This document shows positions 1 to 5,946 of a DNA stretch of 7,020 bases, in pieces. Below the pieces are notes generated by a model. It saw only the letters and a program-made list of their open reading frames with translations, was not told the DNA's origin and did no database searches. Location: contig JAEDGK010000104.1 of the NCBI GenBank assembly GCA_016297555.1, positions 1 through 7,020 on the forward strand, read 5' to 3'. The stretch's first letter is position 1, and each line of letters starts with the position of its first letter. Source of the DNA: Clostridiaceae bacterium. Lineage in GTDB: Bacteria; Bacillota; Clostridia; Oscillospirales; Acutalibacteraceae. A program made the translations under genes and the position numbers.

Positions 1-37
1 TACCTTTTCGGTAAGTTTGTAGCCCTTTTCTTATTTA

Positions 38-55
38 GGCTGTTTTTTTACAGCC
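38..55. other. Short inverted repeat in the left-edge intergenic region
   Basis: A 6-bp inverted repeat (GGCTGT at 38-43, ACAGCC at 50-55) encloses a run of six T on the plus strand, six A on the minus strand. It could form a small hairpin, but neither strand shows a U-run directly after the stem, so a terminator role is doubtful. The whole stretch 1-196 otherwise contains no reading frame with a plausible start and ribosome binding site. Confidence 0.35.
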
Positions 56-141
56 CCTTTCCTCGTTATTATGAATATTTTGGGGAATTTTTAGCCTTAT
101 TTTCGTGAATCGTATCAAATCAGTATCAGATGTGATTTTGA

Positions 142-176
142 CAAGGCTTGTATCGGTTAACCCGAAACAAGCCTTG
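142..176 (-). terminator. Hairpin after the operon, probable transcript end
   Basis: A perfect 9-bp inverted repeat (CAAGGCTTG at 142-150, CAAGCCTTG at 168-176) lies about 20 bases after the stop codon of the last permease gene. Its 17-base loop holds a further 3-bp stem (CGG 154-156, CCG 162-164). On the minus strand the stem is followed by TCAAAATCAC rather than a U-run, so it is not a textbook Rho-independent terminator. It may end the transcript inefficiently or mark and protect a 3' end. It is the only strong hairpin near the operon's end. Confidence 0.45.
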
Positions 177-196
177 AATTTATTGCGAAATTGATT

Positions 197-1180
197 TTAT
201 CGTTCTTCTCTGAAGTAGGTCAGACCAAGGCTCTGCGGCGGCTGATGCTCTTTCTTGTTTCTTGCGCTGATGAATATAAGAACAAGAATTGTAACAATAT
301 AAGGAAGCATTTTAATAAGCTCTTTTGCACTTGATGACAGCCCCGGAATATAAACGCAGATAATGTAAAGACCGCCGAAAATAAACGAGCTTAAAATAGC
401 CGATTTGGGTTTCCAAAGAGCGAATATAACAATCGCTATTGCAAGCCAGCCTCTGTCGCCGAAGCCGTTATTTGTCCATGCGCCTGCCGTGTAGTCCATG
501 ACAAAGTAAAGACCGCCAAGACCCGCAATCATACCGCCGATAACGGTTGAGAGATATTTGTATTTTGTAACATTAATACCTGCGGCGTCTGCCGTGGCGG
601 GATTTTCGCCGATAGCTCTGAGGTTAAGACCGACTCTTGTTTTGTTGAGAATATAGGATGTAATGATTGCGATGATAATTGCCGTGTATGCAAGGAAGCC
701 GAAGGAGAGGAATGTTTCACCGAAAAGTCCGAGCTTCGATGCAAAGGGGAGAGCCGCTTTATATGCTCTGCCCGTGGCAAGAAGTGAAATGGAGCCGGTT
801 TCATTGAAAAGTTTAAGCAATGAGCCTCCGAAGAAGTTGCCGATTCCGATGCCGAAGGTGGTAAGTGCAAGGCCGGTAACATTCTGATTGGCTTTAAGCG
901 TCTGGGTAAGAAAAGCGTAGATGAGCGACATGAGCGCCGAGCCGAGCAATGATGCACACAGAGAAATAACAATGCAGAGTATCGGATTGGTTGCTTCAAC
1001 GCTGTGCTCATAAATATAACCGCCGATAATTCCCGAAATACCGCCGACATACATTATTCCCGGAATACCGAGATTGAGGTTACCTGATTTTTCGGTGATA
1101 ATCTCACCCACTGAGCCGTAAAGAAGGGGAATACCTTGAATAATCGCAGCCGTAATGAAAGATGCTATTGTTGCAATCAT
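197..1180 (-). CDS. ABC transporter permease, purine nucleoside type (second permease)
   Basis: Inner-membrane permease of the BPD_transp_2 family, 327 aa, a normal length, equivalent to the NupQ/YufQ-type subunit of nucleoside importers. About eight hydrophobic segments are visible (roughly 5-22, 40-56, 67-91, 102-120, 154-178, 208-227, 245-272, 290-306). The family motif GNLNLGIPG is at 33-41. The cytoplasmic loop that should contact the ATPase runs from about 181 to 202 and contains RAIGENPATADAAGI. The C-terminal SLGLTYFREER ending is typical of this subfamily. The ATG overlaps the stop of the preceding permease gene by four bases (ATGA). Its ribosome binding site GGAGGA (1190-1195) lies inside that gene's last codons, so translation is coupled. 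It is the last gene of the operon and presumably pairs with the other permease as a heterodimeric channel. Family assignment is firm; the purine substrate is inferred from xpt and the binding protein. Confidence 0.93.
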   Translation of the reverse strand: MIATIASFITAAIIQGIPLLYGSVGEIITEKSGNLNLGIPGIMYVGGISGIIGGYIYEHSVEATNPILCIVISLCASLLGSALMSLIYAFLTQTLKANQNVTGLALTTFGIGIGNFFGGSLLKLFNETGSISLLATGRAYKAALPFASKLGLFGETFLSFGFLAYTAIIIAIITSYILNKTRVGLNLRAIGENPATADAAGINVTKYKYLSTVIGGMIAGLGGLYFVMDYTAGAWTNNGFGDRGWLAIAIVIFALWKPKSAILSSFIFGGLYIICVYIPGLSSSAKELIKMLPYIVTILVLIFISARNKKEHQPPQSLGLTYFREER

Positions 1181-2295
1181 TGTTTTTTATCCTCCTTTTT
1201 TGACTTTGTGGTTTTAATCTGGTAATTGAGGAAGAACTCGCTGCCGATAATAAAGAAGATGATTATGCCCGTAAGGATATCGGCAATGCTTGTGTTGAGA
1301 TTGAAATTTGTTGCAATTTCGCCCGCACCTCTTTGCAGGAAAGCAATCAGGAATGATGTAACAACCATTACTATCGGATTGAATTTTGCAAGCCATGAAA
1401 CCATTATTGCCGTGAAGCCGTTGCCGCCTGCAAGGTCTTTTGAAATTGTGTGGTTAGTGCCCGCAACAAGCAGAAAACCTGCAAGTCCGCAGAGAGCGCC
1501 TGAGAGAATCATTGTGCGGATAATAACCTTTTTAACATTGATACCGATATATTTTGCCGTGTTTTCGCTCTCGCCTACAACGCTGATTTCGTAGCCGTGT
1601 TTGCTGTATTTAAGATAAATGAACATACAAACCGTGAGAACGGCAACGATAAGGATATTTACAAGATATTTCTGACCGAATAATTCGGGAATCCAGCCTG
1701 CACGGGTTGATGAATTTACAAGACCCATAACGCTTGAGCCGCTGGGAACCCATACCATAATTGCAAAGGAAACAAGCTGAATGGCAATATAGTTCATCAT
1801 AAGAGTGAACAGGCTTTCGTTTGTGTTCCATTTAGCTTTGAATACCGCAGGAATAAGACCCCATATAACACCGCCGACGAGCGATGCAACAAGCATTGCC
1901 GCAATAAGCAGGATATTCGGAATTCTGTCACCGACTTCAAACATCAGCACCATGCTGCAAAGAGCGCCGATGAGAACCTGACCTTCGGCGCCGAGGTTCC
2001 AGAATTTCATTTTGAATGCCGGCGTTACCGCAAGTGAAATACAAAGCAGCATTGCAAGGCTTTGGAGCAGATTCCAGAATTTTCTTTTTGAGCCGAAGCT
2101 GCCTTTTATCAATGCGCCGAAAACATCAAGGGGATTCTGGTCGGTCAATAAAACGATAATTACCGAGCAGACAAGGAGAGAGAATAATATTGCAAGCCCT
2201 CGTATAAGCCACGCTTTCCAACTCGGCAAAGCGTCCTTTGAACGCTTTGCGATGTGAAAGAGGGGCTCACGGACTTTTGCCTGTGAATTACTCAT
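1177..2295 (-). CDS. ABC transporter permease, purine nucleoside type (first permease)
   Basis: Inner-membrane permease of the BPD_transp_2 family, 372 aa, resembling the NupP/YufP subunit, which is characteristically longer than its partner. A basic cytosolic N-terminus (about 1-28) precedes the first membrane segment at about 29-51. Further hydrophobic stretches lie at about 75-92, 104-119, 127-150, 164-183, 209-228, 256-278, 293-320 and 336-357. The diagnostic FWNLGAEGQ is at 98-106. The ATPase-contact loop is around 234-252 (GYEISVVGESENTAKYIGI). A lysine-rich tail closes the protein. The ATG overlaps the end of the ATPase gene by eight bases and has its own strong site AAGGAGGA (2303-2310), seven bases upstream. 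It would form the transmembrane path together with the following permease. Family is clear; substrate is inferred from the operon. Confidence 0.93.
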   Translation of the reverse strand: MSNSQAKVREPLFHIAKRSKDALPSWKAWLIRGLAILFSLLVCSVIIVLLTDQNPLDVFGALIKGSFGSKRKFWNLLQSLAMLLCISLAVTPAFKMKFWNLGAEGQVLIGALCSMVLMFEVGDRIPNILLIAAMLVASLVGGVIWGLIPAVFKAKWNTNESLFTLMMNYIAIQLVSFAIMVWVPSGSSVMGLVNSSTRAGWIPELFGQKYLVNILIVAVLTVCMFIYLKYSKHGYEISVVGESENTAKYIGINVKKVIIRTMILSGALCGLAGFLLVAGTNHTISKDLAGGNGFTAIMVSWLAKFNPIVMVVTSFLIAFLQRGAGEIATNFNLNTSIADILTGIIIFFIIGSEFFLNYQIKTTKSKKEDKKQ

Positions 2296-3823
2296 TATCG
2301 CTTCCTCCTTCTGCTTTTTTGGTCATCATAAGACCGATTTCTTCTTTTGTCGTTGTTCTTGCGTCAACAATGCCCGATACCGAGCCCGAGCTCATAACAA
2401 CAATTTTATCGCACAGCTCAATCAGAACATCAAGGTCCTCGCCTACGAAAATAACGGCAACGCCTTTTTCTTTTTGCTCATTGAGTAGATTATAAATCAG
2501 GTAAGATGAGTTGATGTCAAGACCTCTTACAGGATATGCGGCCATAAGCACCGTGGGGGATGCTGCAATTTCTCTGCCGACAAGCACTTTCTGAACATTG
2601 CCGCCCGAAAGTCTGCGCACGGGAGTTGCGGCGCTGGGGGTTGCAACCTCAAGCTCATTAATGACCTTTTCGGCAAGAGATTTCGGATTTTTTCTTTCAA
2701 GGAAAAGAGAGTGACCCTTCTTGTAGCTTCTGAGCATCATATTATCTACGATGTCCATATTGCCTACAAGTCCCATACCGAGTCTGTCCTCGGGCACAAA
2801 TGAAAGCCTTACGCCGAGGTCTCTGATCTGTGTCGGTGTTTTATCTCTTAAATTATCTGTTGAATTTGTGTTAGGATTATTATAGATAATCTCGCCGCTG
2901 TCAAGCTTCTGCAAACCCGCTATCGCTTCAAGAAGCTCTTTCTGACCGCTGCCTGCAATGCCTGCAATGCCGAGTATTTCGCCCGAATTTGCAGTGAATG
3001 TGACGCCGTTCAGAACCTTTATGCCTTCAATGTTGGTGCAGTTGAGGTTTTTGACTAAAAGTCTTTCCTGCGGATTAACAGGGTCGCTTCTGTCGATATT
3101 CAGGCTGATTTTTTTGCCTACCATCATTTCGGTAAGCTCCGCTTCGTTGGTTTCAGCCGTGTTGACCGTGCCGATATATTCGCCTTTGCGAAGAACGGCA
3201 ACCTTGTCCGAAAGGGCAAGAACTTCGTGGAGCTTGTGGGTTATTATGATGATTGACTTGCCGTCATCGCGCATTCTGCGCAGGATATTAAACAGCTTCT
3301 CTGTTTCCTGCGGAGTAAGAACGGCGGTAGGCTCATCAAGAATAAGAATATCGGCGCCTCTGTAAAGCACTTTGATAATTTCAACCGTCTGCTTTTCGGA
3401 AACAGACATATCATAAATCTTTCTTGTCGGGTCGATTTCAAAGCCGTATTGCTCGCTGATTTTCTTTATCTGCTCGGCGGATTCTTTGATGTTGAACTTG
3501 TCCTCTTTAAGACCGAGCACGATGTTTTCGGTTGCGCTGAATATATCAACAAGCTTGAAATGCTGATGAATCATACCGATTTTATGCTCAAAAGCGTCCT
3601 TCGGGGATTTGATTACAACTTCTTTTCCGTCAATGAAAATCTGACCGGCATCAGGATAATAGATGCCCGAAATCATATTCATCAGCGTTGTTTTACCGCT
3701 TCCGTTTTCACCGAGCAGGGAAAGAATTTCGCCCTTGTTTACAACAAGATTTATATCTTTGTTGGCAACGATGGAGCCAAATCTTTTTGTGATATTTCTT
3801 AATTCAATAGCGGGAGTTTCCAT
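2288..3823 (-). CDS. ABC transporter ATP-binding protein with two NBDs, nucleoside/sugar type
   Basis: Cytoplasmic ATPase of 511 aa with two fused nucleotide-binding domains, the architecture of NupO/YufO and RbsA. NBD1 (about 5-240): Walker A GENGSGKT 38-45, Q-loop Q86, a modified signature MSVSEKQ 139-145, Walker B with DEP 163-165, switch His196. NBD2 (about 254-500): degenerate Walker A GIAGSGQK 288-295 where the lysine position is Q294, good signature LSGGNVQK 405-412, Walker B region ending AAYPVRGLD 428-436, and VGEDLD 460-465 where the switch His would be. Tyr430 occupies the catalytic-Glu position. NBD1 therefore keeps the catalytic residues and NBD2 looks degenerate, which is usual for this family. 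The ATG has GGAGGT six bases upstream (3830-3835). The gene follows the binding protein after 117 bases that contain a strong hairpin, and overlaps the next permease gene. It should energise both permeases of this operon. Confidence 0.94.
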   Translation of the reverse strand: METPAIELRNITKRFGSIVANKDINLVVNKGEILSLLGENGSGKTTLMNMISGIYYPDAGQIFIDGKEVVIKSPKDAFEHKIGMIHQHFKLVDIFSATENIVLGLKEDKFNIKESAEQIKKISEQYGFEIDPTRKIYDMSVSEKQTVEIIKVLYRGADILILDEPTAVLTPQETEKLFNILRRMRDDGKSIIIITHKLHEVLALSDKVAVLRKGEYIGTVNTAETNEAELTEMMVGKKISLNIDRSDPVNPQERLLVKNLNCTNIEGIKVLNGVTFTANSGEILGIAGIAGSGQKELLEAIAGLQKLDSGEIIYNNPNTNSTDNLRDKTPTQIRDLGVRLSFVPEDRLGMGLVGNMDIVDNMMLRSYKKGHSLFLERKNPKSLAEKVINELEVATPSAATPVRRLSGGNVQKVLVGREIAASPTVLMAAYPVRGLDINSSYLIYNLLNEQKEKGVAVIFVGEDLDVLIELCDKIVVMSSGSVSGIVDARTTTKEEIGLMMTKKAEGGSDNE

Positions 3824-3900
3824 GTGTTTACCTCCGTCTTATTTTCTGAAAACAACGCATAAAACTATACGCTCTTTTCAGCCAATAAAAACAAATATAC

Positions 3901-3926
3901 GGGGCGAAGCGGTTTCGCTTCGCCCC
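3901..3926 (-). terminator. Intra-operon GC-rich hairpin between binding-protein and ATPase genes
   Basis: A perfect 11-bp stem (GGGGCGAAGCG 3901-3911, CGCTTCGCCCC 3916-3926) closes a 4-base loop (AAAC on the transcribed minus strand). It begins 14 bases after the stop codon of the binding-protein gene. The minus strand continues GTATATTTGTTTTTA, U-rich but interrupted, so it resembles a leaky intrinsic terminator. Such hairpins after binding-protein genes are known in ABC operons. They raise binding protein over membrane components through partial termination or by protecting the upstream mRNA 3' end. The stem itself is certain; its role is inferred. Confidence 0.65.
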
Positions 3927-3940
3927 TTTGATAATAGTAA

Positions 3941-5185
3941 TCAGACTTCTGTTATACCGTCGATAAGAAGGTCAAAGTAGGGAGCTGAACGATATTCACT
4001 TTCGTGGAAGTAACCGTCAGAAACAGCCTCGGTTTCACCCGTGAATGTGCCGTCATCATCAACATCGGCAAGGTAAGTATCAAGCTTCTCACCTTTAACC
4101 GTGAATGTGTCGGTATCATAAACATGGAGTGTGCCGGCCTCAAACTGTGCCTTAACTTCATCAAGCTTAGCCTGTGTGCCTTCGGCAGCAACAGCAGCGT
4201 TGAGCTCAAGAAGCTCTACCGAACCGGTAGCGATTGTGCCTGTCCAGTCAGCGTCAAAGCTTTCACCCTTTGCAACTGCGTCGATAACAAGCTTGTAGTA
4301 GGGAGCCCAGTTGATTCTTGATGAAACAAGAGCGGTGTTGGGAGCGATGCTTGCAGTGTTGATGTTGTAAGCAACGTTGGGAACATTCTTTTCTTCACAA
4401 GCCTTGGGAGCGCCTTCTGAGTCAGCGTGCTGGCTGATAAGAACGCAGCCGTCATTGATGAGCTTGAGAGCAGCTTCTCTTTCGAGAGCGATATCAAACC
4501 ATGAGTTTGTGTAAACAACTTCCATGGTAGCTGTTTCAACTATCGAGCGAACGCCAAGGAAGAATGAAGTGTAGCCTGATTTAACCTCAGCATAGGGGAA
4601 AGCGCCTACATAACCGAGCTTAGCCTGGTCAGCAGTGATGTCGCCTGCATCAATCATTTCCTTGATTTTAAGACCTGCGGCAACGCCTGCAAGGTATCTG
4701 CCTTCATAGATTGAAGCAAATGCGTTGTGGAAGTTGGGAACGTTTGCGTTGTGTGCGTGTGTGCCTGTTGCATGGCAGAACTGAACGTCGGGGTTCTCCT
4801 GAGCAGCCTGAAGAATGTAGGTTTCGTGACCGAAAGAGTCAGCAAAGATGATGTTGCATCCTTCGTCGATGAGCTCCTCAGCAGCGTTGAGGCAAGCGTC
4901 TGTTTCGGGGATGTTTGTCTTAATAAGAACCTGATCGTCTGAAAGACCGAGCTCCTTCTGAACTTCCTTGAGAGCGCTTATGAAGTTGTTATCATAAGTG
5001 GAGTTCTCGTCGTGAAGGCAGATAAGACCGAACTTGATGTTTGAATAGTCGATATTGCCTGCGTTACCTGCGGGAGCGGTGGTTGTCTCGCCGTTGTCAG
5101 CAGCGTCCTTCTTGCCGCAAGCAGCAAAGCTGAAGACAAAAACGAGAGCGAGAAGAATTGCGAGAATTTTGGTGAACTTCTTCAT
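3941..5185 (-). CDS. BMP-family substrate-binding lipoprotein, probable purine nucleoside/base receptor
   Basis: Extracytoplasmic receptor of an ABC importer, 414 aa. A lipoprotein signal peptide (MKKFTK, hydrophobic core about 7-20) ends in lipobox FAAC with Cys23 as the lipidation site. A short polar linker (about 24-46, with TTTAPAG) leads to a Bmp/PnrA (TmpC)-type periplasmic-binding fold. Family-like segments include FGLICLHDENSTYDNNF (52-68), IIFADSFGHETYILQAA (112-128), EGRYLAGVAAGLK (161-173), LGYVGAFPYAEV (190-201) and NSWFDIALEREAA (227-239). The protein is longer than most PnrA-like proteins because of a C-terminal part with an acidic DVDDDG loop (374-379). The start is the ATG at 5185, not the in-frame TTG 15 bases upstream, because that TTG overlaps the ribosome binding site. 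It lies 24 bases after xpt, so the two are cotranscribed. Family is secure; the exact ligand is not determined. Confidence 0.92.
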   Translation of the reverse strand: MKKFTKILAILLALVFVFSFAACGKKDAADNGETTTAPAGNAGNIDYSNIKFGLICLHDENSTYDNNFISALKEVQKELGLSDDQVLIKTNIPETDACLNAAEELIDEGCNIIFADSFGHETYILQAAQENPDVQFCHATGTHAHNANVPNFHNAFASIYEGRYLAGVAAGLKIKEMIDAGDITADQAKLGYVGAFPYAEVKSGYTSFFLGVRSIVETATMEVVYTNSWFDIALEREAALKLINDGCVLISQHADSEGAPKACEEKNVPNVAYNINTASIAPNTALVSSRINWAPYYKLVIDAVAKGESFDADWTGTIATGSVELLELNAAVAAEGTQAKLDEVKAQFEAGTLHVYDTDTFTVKGEKLDTYLADVDDDGTFTGETEAVSDGYFHESEYRSAPYFDLLIDGITEV

Positions 5186-5192
5186 TTGTTTT

Positions 5193-5198
5193 ACCTCC
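5193..5198 (-). promoter_or_regulatory. Ribosome binding site that fixes the start of the binding-protein gene
   Basis: GGAGGT on the minus strand lies seven bases before the ATG at 5185-5183. An in-frame TTG at 5200 overlaps this site and would put the extra residues MEVKQ ahead of the signal peptide. The Shine-Dalgarno position and the typical MKKFTK lipoprotein start both favour the ATG. Confidence 0.85.
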
Positions 5199-5209
5199 AA
5201 AAATTTTTA

Positions 5210-5782
5210 TTAATTACCAAAGACAATTTTTCCGTTGTCAATGGATTTAATAACTGCCAATGATTCCACTCTGTAGCCGAGCGAGCGCAGAGCGTCGCCG
5301 CCGGGCTGGAAGCCTTTTTCAATAACTATGCCCACGCCCTCAAGCTTTGCACCGGCTTGGTTGAGAATGTTGATAAGCCCGTGAACAGCCTTGCCGTTAG
5401 CCATAAAGTCATCGATAATCAGAACTCTGTCATTTTCATTAAGATAATCTTTTGAAATCCCTATGGTGGTATTTACACCTTTTGTGAAAGAATAAACATC
5501 GGCTTTATAGATATTGTCGCCCACGTTTCTGTTGGCGCCTTTTTTGGCAAAAACAACAGGCACAGAAAAATACTGTGCGGCAATGCACGCAATTCCTATG
5601 CCCGAAGCTTCTACGGTTACTATTTTATTGATGTTTGAGGCTGCAAAAAGTCTGTGGAACTCCTTGCCGATTTCGCAGAGCAGCTCCACATCAATCTGAT
5701 GATTGAGGAACATATCAACTTTTACGATATCGTTGCCGATAACCTTGCCCTGCTCAAGAATTCGCTGCTTTAAAAGCTCCAT
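5210..5782 (-). CDS. xpt: Xanthine phosphoribosyltransferase
   Basis: Cytoplasmic purine salvage enzyme that joins xanthine (and usually guanine) to PRPP, giving XMP or GMP plus pyrophosphate. The 190-aa length and sequence closely follow Bacillus subtilis Xpt as I remember it (194 aa). The N-terminal KVDxFLNHQID block (21-31) holds Leu26 and Asn27, matching a base-contacting region of that enzyme. The PRPP-binding loop VLIIDDFMANGKA is at 120-132. The IVIEKGFQPG segment (152-161) and GYRVESLA (169-176) are also family hallmarks. The ATG follows an in-frame stop three codons upstream, so no longer start exists. It is the first gene of the operon, 24 bases ahead of the binding-protein gene. 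That links base salvage to the importer encoded downstream. A sigma-A-like promoter precedes it; no purine riboswitch could be found in the leader. Confidence 0.95.
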   Translation of the reverse strand: MELLKQRILEQGKVIGNDIVKVDMFLNHQIDVELLCEIGKEFHRLFAASNINKIVTVEASGIGIACIAAQYFSVPVVFAKKGANRNVGDNIYKADVYSFTKGVNTTIGISKDYLNENDRVLIIDDFMANGKAVHGLINILNQAGAKLEGVGIVIEKGFQPGGDALRSLGYRVESLAVIKSIDNGKIVFGN

Positions 5783-5787
5783 TTTAA

Positions 5788-5796
5788 ATCACATCC
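5788..5796 (-). promoter_or_regulatory. Ribosome binding site of xpt, extended but imperfect
   Basis: The minus strand reads GGATGTGAT five bases before the xpt ATG. This matches the extended anti-Shine-Dalgarno complement GGAGGTGAT in eight of nine positions, with the mismatch inside the core GGAGG. It is weaker in the core than the GGAGG sites of the transporter genes. Confidence 0.6.
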
Positions 5797-5809
5797 GCAA
5801 ACTGATTAT

Positions 5810-5826
5810 ATCGGTCAAAAGCCGAT
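5810..5826 (-). other. Small hairpin in the xpt leader
   Basis: A 5-bp stem (ATCGG/CCGAT, 5810-5814 with 5822-5826) and a 7-base loop lie in the predicted 5' untranslated region, about 9 bases from the expected transcript start. It is too small for a purine aptamer. It may simply stabilise the mRNA 5' end or be fortuitous. Confidence 0.35.
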
Positions 5827-5841
5827 GAAAAATATAATTTC

Positions 5842-5870
5842 ATTATAATTCACAGACTGTTAAAAATCAA
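5842..5870 (-). promoter_or_regulatory. Predicted sigma-A promoter of the xpt-transporter operon
   Basis: On the minus strand a -35-like TTGATT (5870-5865) is followed after exactly 17 bases by a perfect -10 TATAAT (5847-5842). Transcription would start near 5835, giving a leader of about 53 bases before xpt. It is the best promoter-like sequence between the amidase gene and xpt. Confidence 0.7.
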
Positions 5871-5946
5871 GGCTTTTTTAATATTTTGGGCTAATTCTGC
5901 GAAATATCCAAAGATATAGTGGTTTACGGTCGATTTTTAATGAATT

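Noticed and set aside
1..13. TACC/GGTA inverted repeat at the left edge
   Set aside because: A 4-bp stem is expected by chance, and its context is cut off.
1..108. A plus-strand frame open from base 1 to a stop at 106-108 (35 codons, Phe-rich)
   Set aside because: It has no recognisable domain, the composition fits T-rich noncoding DNA, and a 5' part outside the window cannot be judged.
3864..3894. Possible internal promoter before the ATPase gene (TTGTTT, 19 bases, TATAGT on the minus strand)
   Set aside because: Both boxes are poor, the spacing is long, and the -35 box falls in the U-rich tail of the hairpin.
3952..4942. Several open frames of 60 to 107 codons overlapping the binding-protein gene on both strands
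   Set aside because: They are shadow frames of a gene with clear homology and lipoprotein features; none shows a domain of its own.
5186..5200. An upstream TTG start for the binding protein
   Set aside because: The TTG overlaps the GGAGGT ribosome binding site of the downstream ATG and would add MEVKQ before a normal lipoprotein signal peptide.
5904..5917. Inverted repeat ATATC/GATAT after the amidase gene as a terminator
   Set aside because: It has only five AT-rich base pairs and no following U-run, too weak to call.
5881..5946. CCGTAAA and GGATAT strings on the minus strand that recall purine riboswitch loop sequences
   Set aside because: They occur in the wrong order, without the TTTCTACC junction or a closing P1 stem, and upstream of the predicted transcription start.
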